Position numbers and translations under genes: made by a program
Part shown: one piece after another, positions 44,913 through 53,252 of the stretch
Layout of the letters: every line of letters starts with the position of its first letter
Numbering within the stretch: the stretch's first letter is position 1
Notes under the pieces: generated by a model
Databases searched by the model: none
What the model was told of the DNA's origin: nothing
The model's input: only the letters and a program-made list of their open reading frames with translations
Assembly (NCBI GenBank): GCA_031553835.1
Contig: JAVBKX010000023.1
Coordinates: 62,001-126,000 of the forward strand
DNA from: JAVBKX01 sp031553835
GTDB taxonomy: Bacteria > Bacteroidota > Bacteroidia > Bacteroidales > Azobacteroidaceae
Length of the DNA: 64,000 bases
Direction of reading: 5' to 3'

Positions 44913-47192
44913 TTATAATGTCTGCAATATCAAGTTGCGCCATGCTACCTTGATGCCTCCTCCGTCATGGATTTGGAGAGCGATTCGACCCTGGCCGGCG
45001 CCTATTTTTTTATCTTTGAGGTTTGACATTTCTCTGTCGTTCAACCAAGTGGTTATATTGTCACCCTGCACATGGATGCGTAGGGTATTCCAAGCGTTTT
45101 CTTTCAGGATATTTTCCTTTTCTTCAGGAATTTGTGACAGCCAACCACGGCCATAAGATTCGTAAATACCGCCGGTATCGTATCCCTTGGGCGCTACTTC
45201 CACCTGCCAGCCATTCACTTTCACTCCATCTTCAATAAAAGAACGGATGAATACACCGGAATTACCGTCGGATTCCTGTTTAAATTCGACGGTCAGATCA
45301 AAATCGTCATAATATGCGCGGGTAGCTAAGTAACCATATTGTTTGTCCGGTCCGCTTTCGCAATACAGCAAACCATTTTTTACATACCAACGTTCGGTAC
45401 CATAAACATCCCATCCGTGGAGGTCTTTCCCGTTGAATAAGGTTGCTTTTTTCGATTTCCGGGGAAGTTCTTTTACCTTGATGTTCCGGAAAGAGGCGGG
45501 GTATCCATGATCCTGCAGGCAAAATACACCTTTGTGCGACAGACCGTATTCGGGAGCATTAGCCCATTTGCCACTGTTTTTACGAATAAACCAATCATCC
45601 GTCCAAGCCTCGTATTCGATCGTTTTAATGCCATTCAGCCAGAATTCCACCTGCCCGTTGTCGAATACAATTTTAGAAGTGTTCCATTGTCCCGGAGGAT
45701 TAATTTTTACGGAGGTCATATCGGGCAGGTACATGGCGTAATCCGCGCCCAATTTTTGCCAGGGCTCAAGCGGTTCGGGAAATCCTTCGTTGTCAATTAG
45801 TTGATATTCAGGTCCGGTGACATAAGGAACGCTATATTGCGGACGTTCCACTACATGGAAAAGCATGCCGCTATTTCCTCCTGTCTGAAGTTTCCAATCC
45901 CAGGAAAGTTCAAAATTTTCATACTGTTTTGTAGTGACAATATAACCGCTGGCATCGTTACCATCTCCTGTAGCCTGAATACATTCATCTACCACATGCC
46001 AGGGTTGTGTTAGCGTAGCTCCGTTGTAGTCTTTCCATCCGTTAAGTGATTTTCCGTCGAAAAGCAGTTTCCATCCGTCAGCGATTTCTTTGGGAGTCAA
46101 TGTGTTTTGCCTTGTTTCGTTGCATGAAGTCAATAGTTCCCATTGAATCCTCAGTTTTTTATTCATTCCAACATGACAATTTGTAACAGTCAGCATGTTA
46201 GCTTCGGGCTTTTCCATCTGCACTGTTTTACCCGCAGGAAAAATATAAAGATTTCCATCGTCTCCGGTCATCCGAAATGAAATGTCTGACTTGTTGGTCA
46301 CTTCAAACAATTGTTTAGTAACCTGGCGTGTTTTCAGACAAGCTAATACCAGTGGTTGTAAATAAGCAGAATCTCCGGCCAGTTCTCCGTAGAAAAAAGC
46401 CGCTGTTCGTTTGGCGAATAATGCGTCCCGAATTCCTTTCTCACTTTTTTCCGTAGCGAATACCAGCGTCATGGGACGGATATTGGCACCATAGTCACCT
46501 GTGATCGTATTATGCATATCCGAATTGGCCATATATGCTAATCTATATTGATTGCACCAGTCGAAAGAAACAGGATAGTATTCTATGTAATTATAGACTT
46601 CGATACCATCGATTTTTTTGTCTTTAATCAGTTGTTCGTGTACCGGATAAAGTGTCGATTTGTTGTCTGGCCAACCCGGATGGTTCCACATAATAAAAGC
46701 GCCCTGTTTTTTGGCCTCATCAATGGCGGCTAACGGATCGGAAACATCCATCGGAAGCACATCGTTGACAAATAGAGCATTCAAATGTCCGACAGGTTTG
46801 TCGCGGGTGATCTCAGTTCCTTTTATTACGATAAATCCGATACTTTCACCAGCTTTCTTTGCAATTTTGTACGATTCGTTCAAATCGCCTTGTAAAATTT
46901 TTTTATTGGGACGGTATTCGATATGATCGGTAATAGCAACAGCGTCCAATCCTTGCTGCCAAGCCTCATAAACCCGGATGTCGGGCCAGACTTTTCCATC
47001 CGAAAAAATGGTATGGATATGAAAATCACATTTCAATGTCTGATAGCCATTGAATCCCGGGATCGAGATTTCGGTTCGCACTCGCGACTGGTCGATTTCT
47101 TGTACTTTATAAACATCCTGGTTGCGGAGCTGACCCCGGAGCGAGAATGCACAAACTGCCAATAAACAAAGGGCTAAAGAAAATATTTTCAT
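44913..47192 (-). CDS. Secreted PHP-domain protein fused to two DUF1080 (3-keto-disaccharide hydrolase-type) domains
   Basis: A 759-residue protein with a signal peptide (FSLALCLLAVCAFSLRGQ). Residues about 50-300 form a PHP metal-dependent phosphoesterase-type domain: FKCDFHIHTIFSDG, AITDHIEYRP, KGTEITRD, MWNHPGWPDN and MANSDMHN supply the metal ligands. Two DUF1080 domains follow, one from GWKLLFDGKSLNGWKDYNG and one from ATLFNGKDLHGWDVYG. DUF1080 folds like a concanavalin lectin and includes 3-keto-glucoside hydrolases. The fusion is unusual. It stands alone on the minus strand. The substrate is unknown. Confidence 0.85.
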   Translation of the reverse strand: MKIFSLALCLLAVCAFSLRGQLRNQDVYKVQEIDQSRVRTEISIPGFNGYQTLKCDFHIHTIFSDGKVWPDIRVYEAWQQGLDAVAITDHIEYRPNKKILQGDLNESYKIAKKAGESIGFIVIKGTEITRDKPVGHLNALFVNDVLPMDVSDPLAAIDEAKKQGAFIMWNHPGWPDNKSTLYPVHEQLIKDKKIDGIEVYNYIEYYPVSFDWCNQYRLAYMANSDMHNTITGDYGANIRPMTLVFATEKSEKGIRDALFAKRTAAFFYGELAGDSAYLQPLVLACLKTRQVTKQLFEVTNKSDISFRMTGDDGNLYIFPAGKTVQMEKPEANMLTVTNCHVGMNKKLRIQWELLTSCNETRQNTLTPKEIADGWKLLFDGKSLNGWKDYNGATLTQPWHVVDECIQATGDGNDASGYIVTTKQYENFELSWDWKLQTGGNSGMLFHVVERPQYSVPYVTGPEYQLIDNEGFPEPLEPWQKLGADYAMYLPDMTSVKINPPGQWNTSKIVFDNGQVEFWLNGIKTIEYEAWTDDWFIRKNSGKWANAPEYGLSHKGVFCLQDHGYPASFRNIKVKELPRKSKKATLFNGKDLHGWDVYGTERWYVKNGLLYCESGPDKQYGYLATRAYYDDFDLTVEFKQESDGNSGVFIRSFIEDGVKVNGWQVEVAPKGYDTGGIYESYGRGWLSQIPEEKENILKENAWNTLRIHVQGDNITTWLNDREMSNLKDKKIGAGQGRIALQIHDGGGIKVAWRNLILQTL

Positions 47193-47375
47193 AAAGAATC
47201 AGGATATTAGTTAGAAAGTTATAACGGAACGAAGTTATGAATTTTTTTGTTGATTCAAAGCATTGCAGGCAAAAATAGTATTATTAGGAGAGAAGTGGTC
47301 GGGTGCATTTTTTTATTTTTTTTATTTAAAAAAAATATGTACATTGCCTCGCTTTTATTCTTACATATTTGTATC

Positions 47376-47537
47376 ATGGAAAACTTTTTGAATAGTTGCA
47401 TAAATGCATTTTACTCTCGTTTTGATATTCGTATTGCTGCCGGAGAAGATGTTAGTCTCGATGCCTGGCCGGGAGCTATCATCCGGAATAATTTTCAAGA
47501 AAAAAAGCGATACTCAAAACATGTTGAATGCGGTTGA
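47376..47537 (+). pseudogene. Truncated Cas6/RAMP-like N-terminus
   Basis: A 53-codon frame from the ATG at 47376. Its first 42 residues (ENFLNSCINAFYSRFDIRIA, then AGEDVSLDAWPGAIIRNNF) resemble the first strand and glycine-rich turn of Cas6-type RAMP proteins (pattern L-P-x-x-G-S-A-L-R-G). The resemblance then stops, and the frame ends after about ten unrelated residues. From the same point another frame reads as the C-terminus of a Csx2-type protein. I interpret this as the 5' stub of a deleted gene. The Cas6 identity is a pattern judgement on a short piece. Confidence 0.45.
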
Positions 47538-47916
47538 ATGGTGTATTGAAAAGCAGTTAATTCAAGAGGGGTTTACCCTTTTGCAAGAAGGAATAATTTC
47601 ATATCTGCTTAACAATGATTGTAAAGATACCGGAAAAAGGGAGTTCGTTTCCGGATATTTGCAGCATCAATTCAAAGGTAGTTTCAATTATCACAAATTT
47701 GATAAACTCAGAAGTGATGAAAAAGATGATTTAGAATCACTATTAAATGAAATTCCTCAAATAAAAAAATGGGCAGAATTGTATAAAGACACAACAGAGT
47801 ACCGGAATGATATTAATCATGCGGGAGTAAAATCAAATGCTAAATCCGGTTCTGAATTCGAAAATAAATTAAAAGAATTATACACAAGAACAAATCAATT
47901 GGTAAAATTATGCTGA
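47521..47916 (+). pseudogene. C-terminal HEPN domain of a Csx2/TM1812-type CARF effector (CARF part missing)
   Basis: Starting at the ATG 47521 this is a 131-residue all-helical fragment. NAVEWCIEKQLIQEGFTLLQ and YRNDINHAG are typical of the C-terminal helical domain of CARF proteins related to TM1812/Csx2/Csm6. The RNase motif RxxxxH is present as R95 to H100. The CARF half that would bind cyclic oligoadenylate is absent; upstream sequence belongs to the Cas6-like stub in another frame. It overlaps the next gene by 7 bases. It may be a dead remnant, or an unregulated HEPN protein if still translated. Confidence 0.6.
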
Positions 47917-48290
47917 TCAACCTATCCAACCACCATCCCTATGCCGAAAAATGGGAAGAAAAGCAGATCCAGGCGGCTTTATCTGAATTTGGAGAAATAA
48001 AAGATTTGCCTTTTCCTGCTATAGAGCCGGAACTAAATGAAGATGAATTGGAGGAAAAAGCTCGAGAATATGTGGAAAAATGCAAACAGATTCTGTCAAA
48101 CCCTTCAGATGGAGCAATTTTTGTGACCGGCGAACTAAATTTTTGTTTTCTCATCATTCAATTATTGTTAAACGAAGGTTATCGTTGTGTAACTACAACA
48201 TCAATCAGAAATGTAACAGAGAAAAAAGGGAAAAAAATAGTTCATTATGAATTCAGACAATTTCGGGATTACAAATTAATAAAGCGATAA
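47910..48290 (+). CDS. Small CRISPR-linked Rossmann-like protein, candidate ring nuclease or free-standing CARF
   Basis: A 126-residue protein starting MLINLSNHHPYAEKWEEKQI. It continues with EIKDLPFPAIEPE, an acidic helix, GAIFVTGELNFCFLIIQLLL and a final strand (KIVHYEFRQFRDYKLI). This alternating beta-alpha pattern with a Gly-Glu loop is Rossmann-like. I recall similar proteins near type III accessory genes, possibly of the Csx15/Csx16/Csx20 kind, but I cannot assign the family. It overlaps the HEPN fragment by 7 bases and lies 3 bases before the membrane CARF gene, so all three are one operon. A cyclic-oligoadenylate-degrading off-switch is inferred. Confidence 0.55.
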   Translation: MLINLSNHHPYAEKWEEKQIQAALSEFGEIKDLPFPAIEPELNEDELEEKAREYVEKCKQILSNPSDGAIFVTGELNFCFLIIQLLLNEGYRCVTTTSIRNVTEKKGKKIVHYEFRQFRDYKLIKR

Positions 48291-48293
48291 AAA

Positions 48294-49229
48294 ATGAACA
48301 CTCGAAAAACAACGTTATTAGGAAGTATCTCACTCCTATCTGTTTTGGGATTAGAATTGTTGTGCGACCACTATTTGCTGAAAGGCGAAGCAATTGGGAA
48401 AAGTATTTTGTTTTATTCTTTGATTTTGTTATTGTTAGTTTCTGTTGTGTTAAATTTTGAAAGACTCCTTTTCAATAAAGGGAAATTAAAAGACGTACTC
48501 AAAACCTTAATCAAAAATACAATTTCAGGAAATGTTCTTGATTTACTTTTTGTCTTATACTTCCTACTGCATGTATCATGGATTTCAGACTCTATTTTCG
48601 AATGGGTGAAAGATGAAGCCAATTTCATGCATCCGCTAATTTTCATTTCAGGCTTAATTATAGTTGTTTTTACAAAACCAAATTCTGAAAAAAGACAGAA
48701 TGGACACCCCTCTGTTTTACTCACAGGCATAAGCAATTTAGGAGAAGCCAACATAGCTCCGCTCATTAAGCCGTTTGAAGAATTTGGAAACATCGAAAAG
48801 TTGATCATTTTTATTGATAAATCTACAAAAAGTGAATTGAAAAATTCAACTGAATTACCATTGGGCAGTATTCTTTGGGAACATAAAGAAAATTTGAAAA
48901 TTTATTTCAATTCAATCATTGGACAGCTTGCTAATTATCAATCTCAAAATATTGTTATAGAATGCCATTTATGTAATTATAATGATTTAAAAGGCATGTA
49001 TGATGTTATTGCCTCAATCATAAATAAGCTGACAGAAGCAGGGGAAAGGGATAAAAACTTACTTTTCAACTTAACACCGGGAACAAAATATATATCCATC
49101 GCATTAGCCCTCAATTCCATAAAGGGAGAACGACAATATTGTTATATGGAGCAAGATTCTAAGAAATTGCAAGTAAAAGCATTAGATATATTTGAAATTA
49201 AAGATATTTTTTCAGAGTTAACTGATTGA
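48294..49229 (+). CDS. Membrane protein with C-terminal CARF-like domain (candidate type III accessory effector)
   Basis: A 311-residue protein. Four hydrophobic segments lie at about residues 8-24, 37-53, 80-99 and 113-127. The soluble part (about 138-311) is Rossmann-like: SVLLTGISNLGEANIAPLIK, EKLIIFIDKS, and the key LLFNLTPGTKYISIALALNS followed by GERQYCYMEQ. The N-x-T-x-G-T-K loop is the CARF nucleotide-binding signature. The architecture recalls Cam1, a membrane CARF effector that depolarises cells, but has four helices, not one. It would act in the inner membrane when cyclic oligoadenylate is made. It lies directly upstream of the CRISPR leader. Confidence 0.7.
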   Translation: MNTRKTTLLGSISLLSVLGLELLCDHYLLKGEAIGKSILFYSLILLLLVSVVLNFERLLFNKGKLKDVLKTLIKNTISGNVLDLLFVLYFLLHVSWISDSIFEWVKDEANFMHPLIFISGLIIVVFTKPNSEKRQNGHPSVLLTGISNLGEANIAPLIKPFEEFGNIEKLIIFIDKSTKSELKNSTELPLGSILWEHKENLKIYFNSIIGQLANYQSQNIVIECHLCNYNDLKGMYDVIASIINKLTEAGERDKNLLFNLTPGTKYISIALALNSIKGERQYCYMEQDSKKLQVKALDIFEIKDIFSELTD

Positions 49230-49772
49230 TTTATATTTCAATTTTTTTGGATTAGAAGTGAAATATTTCGTATTACTGATAATGGAGGTGCAGTTTAATA
49301 TAAATTGTTGAAATGCCTTGAAAACAGTTGCGAAAATTTGTGATTTTGTGAATTTGCTTATTTTGAGTTAATTATTGTTGTTTGCTCATTTTTGTATTGA
49401 CCTAAAATTTTCGCAAGTCTATCAAAACAGGTTTTGAGCAAAATGATTTGCGAAATTTAATTGAATTTAATAAAAAAGTTCTTTGACGTATTGTTTTGAT
49501 AATTAGCGAATTATCCGTCTTGTTGAAAAGAGGATTTTCGCAAATCTATGTGATGAGTATTCTTTGTAATTGATTTGCGAAGTTTTTTTATTCTATAATT
49601 GGCTGATAATTAAACGATAAAAAAGAATAATGTTGCAATTTAGCATTCACAATGAGGAAAAAATTGCTACATTTGCGAAAATTTTGCGGAAAGAACCTAA
49701 AAGATTGAGACAGAAAGTGTATTGATTAAGAAGTGAAAGAAGCAAATTTTATATTTTATTGATATAGAAGTT
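49230..49772 (+). promoter_or_regulatory. CRISPR leader region (no gene), with repeated TTTGCGAA motifs
   Basis: This 543-base AT-rich gap has no gene. It carries at least six copies of a motif TTTGCGAA or its complement, at 49328-49339, 49404-49416, 49445-49458, 49533-49546, 49572-49582 and 49669-49690. A -7 box TACATTTG lies at 49668-49675, about 100 bases before the first repeat. AGTTCTTTGACGTATT lies near 49478. ATTGAGAC, equal to the end of the CRISPR repeat, occurs at 49704-49711. Since the array reads on the plus strand, this is the likely leader and integration side. Confidence 0.6.
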
Positions 49773-50584
49773 GATTCTTTCCGTTGCTGCGAGAGCGGCA
49801 TTGAGACTCCAATCCGGTTGCTCTTTTTACCTTTGCTATATAGATTCTTTCCGTTGCTGCGAGAGCGGCATTGAGACATATTACTGTTTTATGTACGAAA
49901 ATACTAACTTTGTTGATTCTTTCCGTTGCTGCGAGAGCGGCATTGAGACAAACGATGCCTAAAGCGTATAAATCCATTGTCAGATTCTTTCCGTTGCTGC
50001 GAGAGCGGCATTGAGACGCTATAAGTTTTTGTTAAGTCGAATTCAAAACTCATGATTCTTTCCGTTGCTGCGAGAGCGGCATTGAGACATATAATATTTG
50101 ATTTCATGATTGTAATTTTTATAGATTCTTTCCGTTGCTGCGAGAGCGGCATTGAGACAATTACTTTTGAATTTTATATTTGTTTTTTGTTTTGATTCTG
50201 TCCTTTTCTGCGATAGCGGCATTGAGACTTGTTTTCTTTGCCGTCCTCTTCTACTTTGGAAAGATTCTTTCCGTTGCTGCGAGAGCGGCATTGAGACCCA
50301 TATCTTCAGAATTAAGCAAGCTGATAAGGGCGATTCTTTCCGTTGCTGCGAGAGCGGCATTGAGACATGTTCATTTTCATACGTTTTATAAAGTTTAATT
50401 GATTCTTTCCGTTGCTGCGAGAGCGGCATTGAGACACGAACGTTGCTTCTACAACGAAACCACGCTGAGCGGTCGATTCTTTCCGTTGCTGCGAGAGCGG
50501 CATTGAGACATAACCGTCTCCTGCAAGCAGAGAGATAGATGCTACAAATGATTCTTTCCGTTGCTGCGAGAGCGGCATTGAAGT
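49773..50584 (+). CRISPR. CRISPR array, 12 repeats of 35 bases, 11 spacers of 33-40 bases
   Basis: The repeat begins GATTCTTTCCGTTGCTGCGA and ends GCGGCATTGAGAC. Repeats start at 49773, 49843, 49915, 49983, 50054, 50124, 50194, 50263, 50332, 50401, 50475 and 50550. Spacers are 35, 37, 33, 36, 35, 35, 34, 34, 34, 39 and 40 bases. The ending ATTGAGAC resembles the canonical crRNA 5' handle AUUGAAAC, so transcription is taken as left to right. The last repeat loses its handle (ends ATTGAAGT), as expected of the distal end. Repeat 7 (50194) has four substitutions. RT-Cas1 and Cas2 lie to the right, CARF-type genes to the left. Confidence 0.97.
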
Positions 50585-50666
50585 AGAAACATTTTTTCGT
50601 TGTTGTGCAAATTAAATATCAATGTCGTTTAGTAAGAATTGTCGCATAGCAACATTGGCTTCATAA

Positions 50667-50784
50667 CCAGTGGTTTTAACCACTGGAATGAGATCGGTTC
50701 ATCCGCTTAGTTGCGTCGCAACGCAGCTTGACATCTGCTACGCTGCGATGCAGCTTGATTTTGTCCAGCGATTAAAATCGCTGG
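50667..50784. repeat. REP-like cluster of hairpins between array and RT-Cas1
   Basis: Two perfect nine-pair hairpins flank the cluster: CCAGTGGTT/AACCACTGG (50667-50686) and CCAGCGATT/AATCGCTGG (50765-50784), each with a two-base loop. Between them two imperfect copies of an AAGCTGCGTTGCGACGCAA-like sequence occur on the minus strand. This layout resembles REP elements mobilised by REP-associated Y1 transposases. No transposase gene is in the window. Confidence 0.65.
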
Positions 50785-50862
50785 TTAATAAGGCTAAGTT
50801 ACTCTGTGGCATTATTGTATTTCGATTCATCATCTTAACTAAGCGATATTGAATTAAATATT

Positions 50863-50892
50863 GATTCTTTCCGGATTGGCGGAAGCCATATT
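50863..50892 (+). repeat. Degenerate CRISPR repeat remnant
   Basis: The first 11 bases (GATTCTTTCCG) equal the start of the CRISPR repeat. The next bases (GATTGGCGGAAGCCAT) resemble a decayed copy of its GCGGCAT end. It lies 280 bases beyond the last array repeat, past the REP-like hairpins, and suggests the array once extended further. Confidence 0.5.
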
Positions 50893-50984
50893 TTATCCTG
50901 TTGAAATTTGTTCAAAATAGCATTAATCGCTAATTATCAAATCAATACAATTCTGTATGTTGTAATTCATAATAATTAATACTT

Positions 50985-53252
50985 ATGTCAACCTTGTTTA
51001 ATACCTTATGCTCTGTTAGTTGCCTGCATACAGCTTGGAAATTGGTGAAATCCAAAAACTCCGCCGGCGGGATTGATGGCTTTTCCGTTTTCCAATTTGA
51101 AGCTGATATAAAGAATCATCTAGATAATTTATTGGGAGAATTGGAAAGCAAAACATGGAATCCGGAACCCTATTTGCGGATTGAGATTCCCAAAAATGAA
51201 ACTGAAAAGCGCAAACTCGGACTGCTCAGTATTAAAGACAAAATCGTGCAACAAGCCATCAAAAATTTAATTGAACCGCGTTTTGAACGACAATTTTTGA
51301 ATAACAGCTACGCTTACCGTCCGGATAAAGGACATACCAAAGCCATTCGACGGGTAATGAGCGAAATCGTTAAGAAGAAAAATTCATGGATTGTTCAGTT
51401 AGACATTGACGACTATTTTGATACCATCAACCACGATATTTTATTCAACCGGATTAAATCTATTATAAAAGAGGATGAAATCATTCGGCTGATTGAATTA
51501 TCTGTAAAAATGGGCATTGTAAGTAAACAATTGAAATGGACAGCCAATTCTCAAGGTGTGCCACAAGGAGCCGTTTTATCCCCTTTATTGGCCAACTTTT
51601 ACCTGCATCCGTTCGACCAGTTTGTAACAAGCAAAACCGAATCGTATATCCGGTATGCCGACGATTTCTTGATTATTTGCGAAAATAAAGGTCATGCCGA
51701 AGACCTGTTCGACAAAACTTCGGAATTCCTGAAAACGCGATTGTTACTCCGGCTCAATGAACCCATTATTTGTGAGAAAAGCCAAGGTGTGGAATTCTTG
51801 GGCGTATTTGTTAATGATAAAGGAATCCGTATTTCAGAAGAGAAAAAAGCAAAATTGCGGGAGCGCATCCAATCCATTGAATTTCATAAGGGTGCATTTA
51901 CAGCTAAAAGCTTAGAAACGCTCAATGGAATCAGGCATTACTATGCCAAATTGCTACCTCAGGAATTATTGACTCCATTGGATGAAATTTTAAAAGAAAA
52001 AGTAAAAAGCCTGATTTCCAAAGAGTTTATACAATTCCCAAATAAAACAATACTGCAAAAAGCCTTATTCCCGCTTCCTCTGTTTTCGCAGGACGCAGAA
52101 ATAAATCGGAAAAATCAATTGGAAGAGTGGATTGCTCATTATCTGCAACAAAAACAGAGTCACGCAGGAAAAGCCAACTCAAAATCTCCGGAAGTCAAAC
52201 GATTAATCGAAAGCAAAAAACGGGAATACCGAAAACGAGAAGGGGAGGGAGCCGAATTAGTGGTAGCGACTATTGGTTGTTTCATTGGAAAAAATAACGG
52301 GGGTATTACGGTCAAAACCGGTGGAAAATTATTAAACAAAGCGCCGACATCAACATTAGAACATATTACAGTCATTTCCCGTGGAGTTAGTTTTTCAACT
52401 GATGCTGTCAGGTATTGTTGTGATAATCACATTCCCATTGATTTTTTCGATCAGTCGGGAAAATTATATGCTTCCATACTTTCCCCTGTTTTCGTAGAAC
52501 AAAGTTTATGGCAAAAACAAGCTTTATTATCACCAGGGCAAAAAAGCTACCTGGCATCACGTATAATTGAAGGAAAGCTTAAAAATCAGATCAGCTTGGC
52601 CAAATACTATAACAAATACCATAAAGAAGATTTCTTGTTGCAAGCAAAATATGAATATCTTGAAACCACGATGAATCATTTGTTATTGAAAATCAAAAAA
52701 AATGATTTTAATAATGAAAATTATGCTGAGATACTAATGGGTTATGAAGCTGTCGGAGCCAATGCCTATTGGGCGTACGTCAGGCAATTACTGCAAGATG
52801 ACGGAGTGAGCTTTGAATCCCGTGAACGTAAAGGTGCTACAGATTTGTTCAATTCTTTATTGAACTATGGCTATGCGTTGTTGTATGCACGAGTTTGGCA
52901 AGCCATTTTATCTGTAAAACTCAATCCTTCTATTGGCATTTTGCATGCCTGTCAAGCAGGCAAACCAACTTTAGTGTATGATTTGGTTGAACTTTTTCGG
53001 AGCCAAACAGTGGACCGGGTAGTAATCAGTTTAATTCAGAAAGGAGAACCACTTTCTATGGATAAACATTTGTTGAATGAACAGACAAAAAAATTATTGC
53101 TTCAAAATGTTTTTGAACGGATGAATCGATATGAAAAATATCGGGGGGAAGAAACGAAATTTTTACATGTCTTTCGCCTGCAAGCTAAAGAATTAGCACA
53201 ATATGTGTCAGGAGAGAGTAAATCATATAAACCGTATTTAGCAAAATGGTGA
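50985..53252 (+). CDS. cas1: Reverse transcriptase-Cas1 fusion protein
   Basis: A 755-residue CRISPR adaptation integrase fused to a group-II-intron-like reverse transcriptase. RT domain, about residues 20-300: QLDIDDYFDTI near 138, QGVPQGAVLSPLLANF near 190, and the catalytic YADD at 224-227, all intact. A linker reaches about 420. The Cas1 domain (GAELVVATIGCFIG onward) has its active-site residues: Glu588 in MGYEAVGA, His654 in GILHACQAG, Asp666 and Glu669 in LVYDLVELF. No Cas6 domain is fused in front. Such fusions can acquire spacers from RNA and usually accompany type III systems. Cas2 overlaps by 7 bases. Confidence 0.96.
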   Translation: MSTLFNTLCSVSCLHTAWKLVKSKNSAGGIDGFSVFQFEADIKNHLDNLLGELESKTWNPEPYLRIEIPKNETEKRKLGLLSIKDKIVQQAIKNLIEPRFERQFLNNSYAYRPDKGHTKAIRRVMSEIVKKKNSWIVQLDIDDYFDTINHDILFNRIKSIIKEDEIIRLIELSVKMGIVSKQLKWTANSQGVPQGAVLSPLLANFYLHPFDQFVTSKTESYIRYADDFLIICENKGHAEDLFDKTSEFLKTRLLLRLNEPIICEKSQGVEFLGVFVNDKGIRISEEKKAKLRERIQSIEFHKGAFTAKSLETLNGIRHYYAKLLPQELLTPLDEILKEKVKSLISKEFIQFPNKTILQKALFPLPLFSQDAEINRKNQLEEWIAHYLQQKQSHAGKANSKSPEVKRLIESKKREYRKREGEGAELVVATIGCFIGKNNGGITVKTGGKLLNKAPTSTLEHITVISRGVSFSTDAVRYCCDNHIPIDFFDQSGKLYASILSPVFVEQSLWQKQALLSPGQKSYLASRIIEGKLKNQISLAKYYNKYHKEDFLLQAKYEYLETTMNHLLLKIKKNDFNNENYAEILMGYEAVGANAYWAYVRQLLQDDGVSFESRERKGATDLFNSLLNYGYALLYARVWQAILSVKLNPSIGILHACQAGKPTLVYDLVELFRSQTVDRVVISLIQKGEPLSMDKHLLNEQTKKLLLQNVFERMNRYEKYRGEETKFLHVFRLQAKELAQYVSGESKSYKPYLAKW

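Noticed and set aside
47404..47520. Upstream extension of the HEPN frame starting at 47404
   Set aside because: It is the out-of-frame reading of the Cas6-like stub, has no domain pattern, and the ATG at 47521 directly precedes the recognisable helix.
49697..50578. Several open frames on both strands across the CRISPR array
   Set aside because: They consist of translated repeats (recurring SQCRSRSNGKN or PLSQQRKES units) and are artefacts of the array.
49773..50584. Array transcription from right to left, with leader beside RT-Cas1
   Set aside because: The plus-strand repeat ends in a handle-like ATTGAGAC, and the right-most repeat is degenerate, so the leader is more likely on the left.
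50985..52000. RT domain as a group II intron or retron
   Set aside because: It is fused in frame to a complete Cas1 domain with Cas2 adjacent; no intron RNA domains or maturase/endonuclease tail are visible.
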